Shown piece after piece: positions 34,075 to 45,601 of a stretch of 64,000 nucleotides of DNA (positions within the stretch are counted from its first letter, which is position 1; every line of letters begins with the position of its first letter). The notes under the pieces are model-generated. The model was not told the origin of the DNA and did not search any database. It saw only the letters and a program-made list of their open reading frames with translations. The DNA is taken from contig NC_092689.1 in assembly GCF_964275005.1 (NCBI RefSeq), positions 12,249,479-12,313,478 on the forward strand, in the 5' to 3' direction. Source of the DNA: Diadema setosum (taxonomy: Eukaryota > Echinodermata > Echinoidea > Diadematoida > Diadematidae). A program made the position numbers and the translations under genes.

Positions 34075-36237
34075 TGCATGCGTGTTGCCCTTTGCCATTG
34101 TCCTGTAATTACAGACCGTCAAATGAAAAGTGATGATCGATTCAAAAGTGACAATCGATTTAACGTGAAAGTCATAAATGAAAAGTGACGATGAAAAGAA
34201 AAAAAAAGTGACGGCGATCAAATGAAAAGTGGCGATGAAAAAAAAAGTGACGGTGATCAAATGAAAAGTGGCCATCATCAAATGAAAAGTGGCGGTGATC
34301 AAATGAAAAGTAGCCATCATCAAATGAAAAGTGGCCACCATCAAATTAAAAGTGGCGGTGATCAAATAAAAAGTGGCCATCATCAAATTAAAAGTGACGT
34401 CGATGAAATTAAAAGTGGCTGCGATCAAATAAAAAGAGACCATCATCAAATGAAAAGTGGCGGTGATCAAATGAAAAGTAGCCATCATCAAATGAAAAGT
34501 GGCCACGATCAAATAAAAAGTGGCCATCATCAAATGAAAAGTGGCCATCATCAAATTAAAAGTGGCGGTGATCAAATAAAAAGGGGCCATCATCAAATTA
34601 AAAGTGACGTCGATGAAATTAAAAGTGGCTGCGATCAAATAAAAAGAGACCATCATCAAATGAAAAGTGGCCATCATCAAATGAAAAGTGGCGGTGATCA
34701 AATAAAAAGTGGCCATCATCAAATTAAAAGTGGCGGTGATCAAATAAAAAGGGGCCATCATCAAATTAAAAGTGACGTCGATGAAATTAAAAGTGGCTGC
34801 GATCAAATAAAAAGAGACCATCATCAAATGAAAAGTGGCCACTATCAAATAAAAAGTGGCTGCGATCAAATGAAAAGTGACCATCATCAAATGAAAAGTG
34901 GCCACCATCAAATTCAAAGTGGCCATCATCAAATCAAAAGTGGCTGCGATCAAATGAAAAGTGTCAATCATCAAATGAAAAGTGGCGGTGATCAAATGAA
35001 AAGTGGCCTCCATCAAATTAGAAGTGGCTGCAAACAAATCAAAAGTGGCCATGATCAAATGAAAAGTGGCGGTGATCAAATGAAAAGTGGCGGTGATCAA
35101 ATGAAAAGTGGCCTCCATCAAATTAGAAGTGGCTGCAAACAAATCAAAAGTGGCCATGATCAAATGAAAAGTGGCGGTGATCAAATGAAAAGTGGCGGTG
35201 ATCAAATGAAAAGTGGCCATCATCAGATGAAAAGTGGCCACCATCAAATTAAAAGTGGCGGTGATCAAATAAAAAGGGGCCATCATCAAATTAAAAGTGG
35301 CTGCGATAAAATTAAAAGTGGCTGCGATCAAATAAAAAGAGACCATCATCAAATGAAAAGTGGCCACCATCAAATAAAAAGTGGCTGCGGTCAAATGAAA
35401 AGTGACCATCATCAAATGAAAAGTGGCCACCATCAAATTCAAAGTGGCCATCATCAAATCAAAAGTGGCTGCGATCAAATGAAAAGTGGCAATCATCAAT
35501 CAAAAGTGGCGGCGAGCAAATAAAAAGTGACCATCATGAGATGAAAGTGGCCACCATCAAATTAAAAGTGGCGGCGATCAAATGAAAAGTGGCCATCATC
35601 AAATTAAACGTGGCGGCGATCAAATAAAAAGTGACCATCATCAAATGAAAAGTGGCCATCATCAAATGAAAAGTGGCCACGATCAAATAAAAAGTGGCCA
35701 TCATCAAAATAAATGAAAAATGGCCATCATCATATTAAAAGTGGCAGCGATCATATAAAAAGTGGTCATCATCAAAATAAATGAAAAGTGGCCATCATCA
35801 TATTAAAAGTGGGAGCGATCATATAAAAAGTGGCCATCATCAAATGAAAAGTGGCCATCATCAAATAAAAAGTGACCATCATCAAATGAAAAGTGGCCAC
35901 CATCAAATGAGAAGTGGCTCCGAACAAATTAAAACTGTCCTTTTCGCGCGCACACTACGAACGCGGAAAGGACAATTGATTTGATCGCTGCCAGAAACCA
36001 TTTGATGGCTGGTACTATGGAGAGCCATCACATAAAAAGTGACGGTGATCAAATGAAAAGTGACGGTGATCAAATGAAAAGTAGCAGTGATAAAACCGTG
36101 TAGGCGACCAAATCAAGGTTGTCCTTTCCGCGTTCCATAGTCATTATCTTTTAAGTGACTTGTAATCATCGAGTAGTAATTACCCCCAAACGCTGGTCTG
36201 TAATTACAGGACAATGGCAAAGGGTAACACGCATGCA
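34075..36237. repeat. 21-bp minisatellite bounded by 43-bp inverted repeats
   Basis: TGCATGCGTGTTGCCCTTTG (start of 34075-34117) recurs as its reverse complement at 36195-36237, matching over 43 bases with one difference. Between them, about 34210-35930 is a tandem array of ~80 units like ATGAAAAGTGGCCATCATCA plus A, with variants GGCGGTGAT, GGCTGCGAT and GACGTCGAT, and higher-order blocks. Because 21 is a multiple of three and no unit contains a stop, the array is open on both strands: + strand MKSGHHQ heptads (34222-35523) and - strand HLMMATF heptads (33955-35499). The bounding inverted repeats suggest a mobile element whose interior is a minisatellite. Coding is possible but unsupported. 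Confidence 0.85.
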
Positions 36238-37818
36238 TTCCATGCCGCGTTCCATAAATGACAGCCATCCACATTATAAAACAACAAGCAGCCCCTTTTC
36301 TGTGTTGACTTGGACGCATATATACGTCTCTTTCGTAGATGTCCTGCAAATGAGCTAGCCAGGACTCTGCAGAAATTGATGATGCTCGATCGCCATGCAC
36401 ATTATAACATTGATTTGATTGCCGATTATCAGTTGCTGTCAGGAAATTCACCCAAAAGTAACTAAATTCTAAAAGAAAAGGGAAAAATACAGAACGTTCA
36501 AAAATGGAGAATAAAAACAGTCAAGAAATGAGGAAGATTTTATAGGACATTTTTAAATCTGACTCTTTTTAAACATTTCTTGACCAATCCTTGTGAAAAA
36601 TTTTGAAATTTCAGAATTCCACAACTTCCTTACTTCTTATCCGATTTTGATCATTTTTGAACTGTTCTTCAGGGATTTCATTTCTGTTCTTATGAAATTG
36701 ATAAAATTTTGGAGTGGATTTCTTCTGTAATACGAAAATGGCTTTATGACATGGATGGGTCGTCCTTGATGATGATGTATCAGCTCCCTCTGTCTATACG
36801 ACCTCTGGAATCATTAGGAAATACTGGGAGAGCAAAGAATTATTTGAAATACAGACTTTCCCCTCCCTCTCCTCCTCACACAGATCCATCTTTGGCATCC
36901 ATTCGCCTGTTGCCATTATATTTTTGAAGAAACATTTTTTTTTAATGAATTGCGGATCGTGGGTGGGTACGAAGCTGTAGCTCTCTCCCTCCCCTCGCCT
37001 CCACCTAAAAATTACCAAGTACAAAAAGCAAATTAGACACAGAATGGAAGAGGTGTTAGTATCAATTTGCAACTCTTCCATTAATTTGATGGCCCCTACG
37101 TAAAACGCATAATTTATGGTTTTGATCGATAATCTATATTACATGTAGTTACAATCTTTTTCCCCGAGATAGTGCAATGTCCCTGTTATTATATTATCAT
37201 TTGACTGCAATACTTGGATGGGAAGGAGTACTTACTGCTTATAACTGAAAAAGGAGAACATTTTAGAAAGGTCGACAGGTCAAAGGTGGAGGCTCGTGAG
37301 GCGATGACATCATAACTTCTTCCAATTCGCGTCTGTTGTTGCCACACTATTACCGTTTCGTGCAAGCATGTGAAACAATAAAATTCCCAGTATTTTGCTC
37401 TATTTTGAATCCGATTTTGACGAAGCCGTCCTTAAAATCTTTTCTGTTTGTCTAATATTCTTTTATATGTGTATACGTAACTTGGAGATGGTGTGAATTG
37501 GCACTTTAAAAAAAACGAGCTTCGATAACACCACTCAACGGTGGAAATGTGCTCAAGTAGGAACACGGTCATCAATGCCATCCGTTATCATCACCCTCGA
37601 CCAAAGTCGGAGAAAATAACGAATGCTGCTAAACATTACACTAATCATTCTGCGGAGTGCCGAGCTTCCTGTTACGTCAGATGACGGCAGCGACGATGAC
37701 CCGCTTGACGGACCACATACAGGAAGGGTAGTGGGTTGTTGATTAATCACTGTATGGTTATAAATTTGCCTGCCTTTCGATATACATTCGTGTTGTTGTC
37801 GATGCTGTTCCATTGCTT
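36238..37818. other. Intergenic, no gene recognised
   Basis: AT-rich with some short frames (36709-36927 +, 36794-37081 -) lacking domains. CGCGTTCCATA, present inside the inverted-repeat element at 36131, recurs at 36247. The last few hundred bases presumably hold the promoter of the receptor at 37885; I see no unambiguous TATA box. Confidence 0.5.
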
Positions 37819-37884
37819 ATGATTCGTGAAAACACATCGATCAGGACCGAATGTTTTTTTGTCGAACTCACTGGTGCGACCAAC

Positions 37885-38892
37885 ATGAATTACTCAAGTG
37901 GGAAACGCGAATTTTTTCCGTTTTACACGAAACTGTCCACTTCTGAAAGAAGTGTTGTCCTCGCAGTGTTTTGCTTGAAAGCTGTATTAATCCTGGCCAG
38001 TAATTCGTTGACATTCTACATTCTGAGATCGAATCGCAAAGTTTTCCATCGAAACATGCGCCTCTATTTTCAATCATTGACTCTCATCGATTTCTGCGGA
38101 GGGATGTTGAGCGTAGGGATAAATATCAATGCCCTCTTAAGAAGCTGGTATGATTTTGTACTCCACAGTCGTTTCTGCCTCATCGTTCCTATTTTGCAAC
38201 ACACCTTGTTAAATGGAACATTCCTAATCCTATGCTGTATCAATATCGACCGTCTGCTGCGAATCATGAGGCCTCTTCGCTATCCGACCATCGCTACATC
38301 CACGCGGGCAAAGGGCGCCCTCGCCACTGCGCTCGTCACATCTGTTCTGTGTGCGTTGGTCCTGTTGCCGCTACCAGGATTCCCAGCAACAAAAGTCACC
38401 TGGAACCACTGTCACTTCGGTGGCGCGCAAGAACCTGAAAATCAACCATCCAGTGCAGTGCACGTAGTCCTGATTCCAAGCGCAGCCACATTCATCGTAA
38501 CAACCGTCACAAATTTAGGCCTTGCTTTCGCAACAATCAGATATGTCCTCAGGTCAAACAGAGTACCGAGTAATCATCGTTGTTCGTACTTGAAGGGAGT
38601 GAGGACAGTGCTTGTGATCACCGCCTTCTCGTACCTTCATATAGGCTCTTGGCTGTTCTGTGCATTGTACGTATACCCTAGGCTGTGGCATACTGAAGAC
38701 ATCAGGTTCGACCGACTATATGTCGCATCTGAAGTCATACAGTTGTCGGCCAGGTGGTGGAACTGCATCGTTTACCTCTTGACCAATCGACAATTTCGTC
38801 ACCACACTGCAAAACTTCTTCAGAAAGCGTACTGCTGTCATCAGAATGTACGAATTCGTGGACCAGGGTTCCTGGGCGACCGCAAACCATGA
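37885..38892 (+). CDS. Diverged single-copy receptor A (rhodopsin-class GPCR)
   Basis: 335 residues from the ATG at 37885 (MNYSSGK, giving an N-glycosylation site at N2 as in relatives); the frame is open further up to an ATG at 37819, which would add 22 residues. Membrane landmarks fall at the same numbers as in the array receptors: N40, LTLID 65-69, C98, IDRLLRIMRP 121-130, C176, and RWWNCIVYLLTN 290-301 in TM7. The DRY motif is DRL and NPxxY is NCIVY. The tail is longer, with a CC pair at 317-318 that could be palmitoylated. It is clearly the same family but well diverged, so it split from the array ancestor long ago. AATAAA follows at 38986. Confidence 0.93.
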   Translation: MNYSSGKREFFPFYTKLSTSERSVVLAVFCLKAVLILASNSLTFYILRSNRKVFHRNMRLYFQSLTLIDFCGGMLSVGININALLRSWYDFVLHSRFCLIVPILQHTLLNGTFLILCCINIDRLLRIMRPLRYPTIATSTRAKGALATALVTSVLCALVLLPLPGFPATKVTWNHCHFGGAQEPENQPSSAVHVVLIPSAATFIVTTVTNLGLAFATIRYVLRSNRVPSNHRCSYLKGVRTVLVITAFSYLHIGSWLFCALYVYPRLWHTEDIRFDRLYVASEVIQLSARWWNCIVYLLTNRQFRHHTAKLLQKAYCCHQNVRIRGPGFLGDRKP

Positions 38893-38985
38893 GCAAATGC
38901 TTTCCATGTGACGTCATCCACTTCGATTAGTTTACTTCGTCGACATGAAAACAAAGTCTCTATCCATTGTACATCATAACATCGT

Positions 38986-38991
38986 AATAAA
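38986..38991 (+). terminator. Polyadenylation signal of receptor A
   Basis: AATAAA 94 bases after the stop codon. A SINE begins about 12 bases further on, so the SINE sits at or just past the likely cleavage site. Confidence 0.6.
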
Positions 38992-39003
38992 CAGTAATCT
39001 TGC

Positions 39004-39346
39004 GATTTCGATGAGCTGGCTCAGTCGGTAACGCGTCTGCCTCATAATCCTAAGGTCCCGGGTTCGAACCCGAGTCTGGACTGAGCAATGTCCCCTCTAG
39101 CAAGAGGCAAAACACTCTGTCCCTCGGATAGGACATAAAATGGAGGTCCTGGCGCGTATGAGAGAGTCACAACTCATGCACGTAAAAGATCCCGCTTCAT
39201 TCATTCATCGCAAAGAGCAGGGTGTTTAACCCGGTGAAGTGGTCCCACCTCACATCCAACTGGGCCCCATGGAAGACCAGCTTAGTGTAGCTGAATATGG
39301 GCTTTCCAGCCATCTTCTCAGATGGAAATGAACAAACAAACAAACA
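39004..39346 (+). mobile_element. tRNA-derived SINE
   Basis: Same family as at 19880: box A TGGCTCAGTCGGTAA, box B GGTTCGAACCC, body CAAGAGGCAAAACACTCTGT, and tail AACAAACAAACAAACAAC. It lacks ~20 bases (TGTGTGTAAACATACC) present in the other two copies, so it is a different subfamily or a deleted copy. Confidence 0.8.
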
Positions 39347-41254
39347 ACAAATTCATTTCGGAGAATTTGTCATTCCAATCGGTGCGCCTGGATACATGCG
39401 GTGATGGCGATGTCTTAGACTCAAGTCCAATCGATGGACCGACATAGATCAGTACGTCACCTCCATATCGAAATACACATTTTCATCTTGCCCAACCGTT
39501 TTTCAACTCAGTGTATTCTCTGCAATGTTGTTATTTTCTCTGTATATGTTCAATCGAATACAATTCTCTGATCACGCCTTTTGGCTAAGGCCCTACACAT
39601 GTACCATTTGCCTCATCATCCTACTACATTGTAACTTTTTTTTCTAGTTTACTATTTGCTTTTATCCGATTGGTCTACTCCATCTCCCCAATATAATTAT
39701 CAATTCAGCTATGAAATTAAGCTCGAAACAGATGATTATTTCAAATGCTTTGATTGTTTACAATGTGATTATCAACAGCTTTTGCCATTTTATCTCCATC
39801 TTTTTCTCTTTGATCTTGGCTGTCACGCGATTTCCTCTTTTCCTTTTCACCGAGTTTGTTGAAATAATCACCTCTCGATATTTCTCATTGAAAATCTCAA
39901 CGGAAATGATTACCATGATCACATCTTTCTCGTCCATAAAGAGTTAACTTTAGTCAGATTTACGTTATAACAATGATTGTTTATATTTTGGTAACTAGGT
40001 CCATTTTCACGCAATGTGTTCTTCTTATGCAGCATGAGTATTGACAAACATTTTGTGTTGTTTCCTCTTTTAATTAGTTACGACATCAGGGACCTCTTTT
40101 ATCAAAACTTATAATCGATTATAAGTGGATTGGAGTTCTCATTGATTTCACGATCAATGATAACTCACGCTTGATAAAACGGGGCCCAGTTCTCAACCCC
40201 CTTCTTACATTATCTTCAAGAAAAGTATCATTGTCTAACAATTGTCCATACCTGCTCTATCAAATTAGCGCTTTTTCCGCCTTCGATGTATCTCGTTTTA
40301 AAAAGATCAAGCGAAAATCCATTCTAAATCCATATATTCTTTGGGAGATGTGTACACTAAAAATCATCATGATTAAGCACACCGAATAGGGAGAGTTCTT
40401 GGCAGGTAAAGATACTTTGATTTTAGCACGTTTTCAGAAAACAGTAAGTGACATTGGCGACGAACACCACACACATTGATGAAACACTAGTGTCAAGGCT
40501 TCACAAGGTTATCTAATCATATCTTGACTTCCAAATCTGTACGAAATTTCATTTTATGCAACAAAAGGAATAAATCATAATCATGTGAATTTGAGTATAC
40601 CGTTGTGGCAGCTACACGTCATTGGTAACGTGGAATTTGAAGCACTGACATCACACAGTGTTTTCATTACTATTGTGAAAGTGTTGAGGTTGTAAAACAT
40701 GTGTAAAGAGGATTTCTATAACTTTCTGGTTCCATACGTCTCATCAGGCAATGAAACTTCCGTTAGTTTTTTTTTTCTTTTTGTTCTTATCATATTTGTC
40801 AGAACACTTTAAACACAAACGGGGTGTTACGTTAATCCTCGTGATACTTACGTCTAAACAGACATCGCGTTATCGTGTTTGCTTTTCTTCTCGGATGATG
40901 TTTTCTCCTTCTTAGCATAATTTATGCTGCCGGTGTCCGGATGAGCACTTTGCCCTAACCATCATCTGATGTTTGCACGAGACCACCTAGGTTATCACTA
41001 ATAACAAGGAGGGGAATGAGGACGGAGCATCCAATTCAAAGATCGGCAACCTCCGTCACTTGTGTCACACTGTCCTTCCACAAAATGGGTTGTAGTCCAT
41101 AACAAGTAATCACATGATGATGATGGCTGGTATCTGACCATTGACCATTCGGTGATTCATAATTGCTTGCACTGTCAGCGTCGTTTGTTGGGATATCGGA
41201 ACGGAAGAGTTCACCGTGAATGATCAGATTTGGCCGCGGCCGGTTTCAGCCAAC
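39347..41254. other. Intergenic between receptors A and B
   Basis: No gene recognised. Frames at 39656-39947 and 40171-40389 have no domain. A near-palindromic stretch (AAACTTATAATCGATTATAA) is at about 40105-40125. Confidence 0.5.
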
Positions 41255-42241
41255 ATGAATGAGACGAGCTCAAATGTGGTTATATTCTCCATTTACTGGC
41301 AATTGTCGGTGGTCGAGAAAAGCATCATCACCTGCATTTATGGCTTGACTTTCTTTTTCATCCTCGTCTTTAACTCCCTGGCAGTTTACGTCTTTCAAAC
41401 GTGTCGGGCCGGTTTCCATGAGAACATGCGTCTGTTCTTTCAAGCGATGAGCGTCATTGACATTATTGGAGGCTTTATCGCCTTTTCGTGGGATGTTATC
41501 ATGGTCGCTGCTGTTCCTGTCTTGCAACGATGGCTCTGTTGTTTGATCTATCCCGCCATTTACTACACAGTGTTCAATATGACGCTTTTAGTCTTATGCC
41601 TCATCAACATCGATCGTGTGATCCGAATCATGAGGCCATTGCGCTATCCAACCATCGCCACACCCAAGGGGGCGAAGTGCGCTCTCGGAGGTGCGCTGAT
41701 CACTGCAGTCCTGTTCACGGCGGTCCTGTGGCCACTACCAAGCCTCCCACTCACGAGATTTCTTCACCGGATGTGCGCACAAGAGGATCCACCTACCTCA
41801 ACGGAGACGGAGCTTGGCCAAACTCCTACTGCTATTACTATAGGAATCCCCTTCGTCCTAATAGCTGGAATACCAGCGGTCGTCACGCTGGTGGTCACGA
41901 CGGTCACAAACTCAATTTCGGCGGTCATATCTCGCCGGCATGTCAGTGCACTGAACAGAGCCGCAAGGACCCGCAAACGATCGAACACGAAGGCGATGCG
42001 CATGCTTTTGGCTTTGAGTGGGTTCTCCTACTTCAGCGTCAGCACTTGGCTCACCAATGCCTTCTACGTTTACCCTAAGATCTACACGACTGGAAACGCC
42101 TCGGTTTTGCCGCTCGCCATAGCCCTGGAAGTGGTCGAGTTGTCGACTAGATGGTGGAATTGTTTCCTCTACCTGCTCTCCAATAGATTATTCCGACACC
42201 ATGCTGTAAAGACGCTCAAAAGATTATTCTGGAAGAAATAA
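41255..42241 (+). CDS. Diverged single-copy receptor B (rhodopsin-class GPCR)
   Basis: 328 residues from ATG 41255 (MNETSSN; glycosylation site N2). The frame is open a further 13 codons upstream but without an ATG. Landmarks: N40 in TM1, SVID in TM2 (D69), cysteines 95-96 at TM3 with C174 in loop 2, IDRVIRIMRP, TM5-TM6 with a basic inner loop (RRHVSALNRAARTRKRSNTK), and TM7 STRWWNCFLYLLSN. NPxxY is replaced by NCFLY. Loop 2 is longer than in the array copies. It is closer to receptor A than to the array genes in inner-loop 2 (RPLRYPTIAT). The stop is followed by a CAA-rich run and AATAAA at 42344. Confidence 0.93.
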   Translation: MNETSSNVVIFSIYWQLSVVEKSIITCIYGLTFFFILVFNSLAVYVFQTCRAGFHENMRLFFQAMSVIDIIGGFIAFSWDVIMVAAVPVLQRWLCCLIYPAIYYTVFNMTLLVLCLINIDRVIRIMRPLRYPTIATPKGAKCALGGALITAVLFTAVLWPLPSLPLTRFLHRMCAQEDPPTSTETELGQTPTAITIGIPFVLIAGIPAVVTLVVTTVTNSISAVISRRHVSALNRAARTRKRSNTKAMRMLLALSGFSYFSVSTWLTNAFYVYPKIYTTGNASVLPLAIALEVVELSTRWWNCFLYLLSNRLFRHHAVKTLKRLFWKK

Positions 42242-42244
42242 CGC

Positions 42245-42290
42245 AACAACAACAACAACAGCAACAACAACAACAGCAACAACAACAACA
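42245..42290. repeat. (CAA)n run in the receptor B 3' UTR
   Basis: Fifteen or so CAA/CAG triplets beginning four bases after the stop codon, within the predicted 3' UTR. Confidence 0.9.
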
Positions 42291-42343
42291 CTAACAAAGC
42301 TATAAAAAATGTCTGTATATAAAAGTGAGAAGCTGACATCTTT

Positions 42344-42349
42344 AATAAA
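42344..42349 (+). terminator. Polyadenylation signal of receptor B
   Basis: AATAAA 103 bases downstream of the stop codon, consistent with a short 3' UTR. Confidence 0.6.
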
Positions 42350-43445
42350 GTTATGTTGGGACGGTCAAAGGTCACGAACAGACGGCAAGTCCTGGCAGCA
42401 TGAATATCATTCATTACACGTCAGCTAGTCAGCGGTATGGTCGGCCCATGGTCGGCCTTGATGTTATTTTGGTTCAAGTTGTGAATATTTGACTTTGAGG
42501 ACAGGAGAAAACTTCATCCGGACACTTATAAGACACTTTCAGAGAATTGCAATTTGTCAAGGAATGACACAAGGGCGAATTGTTGTCATGTTTGAATAGG
42601 GTAATCGTTTTTGTCCTTGTTAATTGTGATGCAGTTTCTCTTTTTGAGATTTTGTTGTTTAATCCATTATTTACTTAGTGTTGTTGTTTTTATTATTTTT
42701 GTATTTTTTTTTTCACAAATACATGTAGGCTCATAGAAACATTTGTAGCAGGTACAAAGTTTTAAACATTATATTTTCCGAATCAGATGTAAAGCAAAAT
42801 GTCAAAACATTTTAAATATATCAGTGATGGTATATACCAGTAAAGCAAACACGTAATGGTGCTGAGATCGTATAACACGAGACGACTCATCAGCTCGCAC
42901 TTTCAATTTATCATATCAACTAAATGTATGAAAAGTTCCTAATTAAGCTGGTACACTCATCGATATAGTGGGGAAAAACACACAACAAATCACGTATACA
43001 TGCGGGAGTATAGGCTTCTATTATGTTTGTGTGTTATTGATTGCTTTGTGTGGATATACAGTGTAGTTCACGTGACCCACTTGAATTAAAGTACTGTAAC
43101 TTGATAGCAATGAGCAAGCTATCAAACAGGAGACCAATAGCTGCGAGTGCACTCCAGAGGACTAAGGAAAGTGCCATAAGAGAAACTGTGTTGAATTTAT
43201 TTGTCTTTTCTCAGATTGACCAGAGTTTGTTTTCAATGACAATGAATTACATCCTGGCATGTGCATTGAGTCACTGACGCCAAGTTTGGCTTCAAACACT
43301 AATACTGTAATCATGTTTAGTGATACTTCACCAGAAACTACGCAGGGGGCAGGCCCTACCTGACAGTTGGTAGCATTTGCCAAGCTGTGACGTGACGTTC
43401 ACATCTTGGTTAGACGAGAATTGAGCGGAAGAGAGAGAATGTATA

Positions 43446-43488
<43 letters not shown>

Positions 43489-43574
43489 TGAACACGTGTG
43501 CAGCTGTAATGTGTGTAAGTGGCGGGTGATAGAGTGAAAAAGAGACAGAGGTGAGGGAGAATTAGAAAACAGAT

Positions 43575-43608
<34 letters not shown>

Positions 43609-44035
43609 CAGCGTTGTACGAGGGAAATTAGCTTTCATCACCGCAAACTTTCTCTATGATGCTGTCCAGTGTTGATGGGCGTAACCTGTGATACATTAGT
43701 CTCACCTGACTGACGATGGTATCAGATTCGTGAAGAAAACTCACTCTTCCCGCGTTGCCTCATTGAAGCCGAAAACGTCATCTCCGTTTATTTTACAACC
43801 GTCTGTCTTAATATAATTGCAGTTTGAGTCCCAAGACAAGCTCATTGTTACATCCACAACGTTTATCACGCACCGTCCTTTTCATTCTATTCAGTCATTA
43901 CATTGCGCAAATTACAAATTTTGGAAGTGGGTTGCTATCATCTTTATCACTTAAAAAAAAGAATCAGCAGTGACAAGCTCAGCCTTTGTCATGACGAGAA
44001 AAGCTGTCGAGGTTGTGAAGATAAAATAAGGGGTA
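42350..44035. other. Intergenic with inverted dinucleotide repeats
   Basis: (GT)n at 43448-43487 and (CA)n at 43577-43608, 90 bases apart in opposite sense, so single strands could pair. No gene seen. Confidence 0.7.
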
Positions 44036-45599
44036 CAGTTAAACTCGCCTAAGTCGACGTCGCATATGTCGAATAATCGCGCAAGTCGATGATTTTAAAA
44101 AGTCCCGATTTTTCCCCACTGACTTATGTGTATTCACTCATAAGTCGATTTTTTTTTAACTCGCCTAAGTCGATGAAATTCCAAGTTCGCTTTCACGTTC
44201 GAAAGTAAATACACAGTAGCAATAACATTCAGCTCCGGAAGATGCTAAAATATATGTCGAATGATCCCTTTGACGTTCTGAAATGAATAACAATAATATT
44301 CAACTCCGTACGATGATGAAATAAATGCCGAATGTTCGCTTTTATACGTTCGAAAGTAAATAGCATGTAACATTCGGCTCCGGAAGATGCCAAAATAAAT
44401 GTCAGATGATTGCTTTTACGTTCGGAAGTGAATAGCAGTAACATTCTGCTCCATAATTAAGATGCTAAAATAAATATCAGACATTTGCTATTTAACATTT
44501 CGAAATGAATAACAATAACATTCAGCTGCGTTTGATGGTAAAGTAAATGTCGGATGTCTGCCTTGACGTTCGAATATGAAAAACAGTATAACATTCGGCT
44601 GAAATAATTGTCGGATGATTCATTTCACTTCCGGAAGTGGACAGCAGTAACATTCGGCTCCTTACGATCATAAAATAAATGTCGGGTGTTTGCTTTTGAA
44701 TTTGGAGATCGAATAACGGCAATATTCTGCTCCGTACGATGCTAAAATAAGTAACAGATTGTTTCTTTTACATTTGGAAATTATTAACGGTATCAATCGG
44801 CTCAGTTAGATGATAAAATAAAAAGCGGATGTTTGCTTTCACGTTCGGAAATGAATAAGGATAATATTCAGCTCCGTAAGATCCTAGAATGAATGTCGGT
44901 TGCTTGTTTTTACATTTAAAAATAATTAACGGTAACATTCGGCTCCGGAAGGTGTTAAAGTACTTGTAAATGGTGGATGATTGCTTTTACAGTCAGAAAT
45001 AAATAACGGTAACTTTCGGCTCTTTACGATGCTAAAACAAATGTCAGATGTTTACAAATGTCTGCAAATGCTCCCACTTTCTCATTTCAAACGTAAATTT
45101 TGACCACCTAAATAGGCATCAACTTTTATAATAATCTATAAGCCTATTTGCTAAATCTTAGAACTCAGAATAACGGTATAAGATGATTAAATTTTATATT
45201 TATTTATTTTACACGTGGGTACCGTCCTGTATCACTTCGGTAATACTTAATACTTATTTTTCTATGTTTAGTAGGACCGATTTAGTTTTGCTTGGGTTTT
45301 TTTTCCGGGCCACCAAAAAATAAAAATCAATCATTTTGGTGGCCCGATTGGGCCACCAAAATAAAAGTTAGTATGGAGCCTTGGCCTGCATCAATGTGGA
45401 TAAGTGTCTTGCTGAAGGGCAAATACCGGGCACATCGCTCCAGCTCTCGGCTTCAGAGTAGACAACATACATGTACATTATACGTACGTGTGGTGTAACT
45501 GTAAGTCGATTTTTTTTCGACTTACGCACAAGTCGAAAATCGCCTAAGTCGATGTGTTTTGCTCAGTCCCGAGAAGATCGACTTACGCGAGTTTAACTG
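44036..45599. mobile_element. TA-flanked DNA transposon with an internal ~110-bp repeat array
   Basis: Ends CAGTTAAACTCGCCTAAGTC and GACTTACGCGAGTTTAACTG are inverted, each next to TA (44034-44035 and 45600-45601), as in pogo/Tc1-type elements. A second inner pair of CGCCTAAGTCGAT motifs lies near both ends (44163 and 45541). The interior 44170-45050 is about eight diverged copies of a ~110-base unit containing ACGTTCGGAA, GCAGTAACATTCGGCTCCG and AAATAAATGTCGGATGTTTGC. No transposase. Confidence 0.78.
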
Positions 45600-45601
45600 T
45601 A

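Noticed and set aside
33955..35499. 514-residue - strand protein
   Set aside because: The frame exists because a 21-bp repeat lacks stops. With the opposite strand equally open, there is no evidence for translation. Kept as a finding, not a gene.
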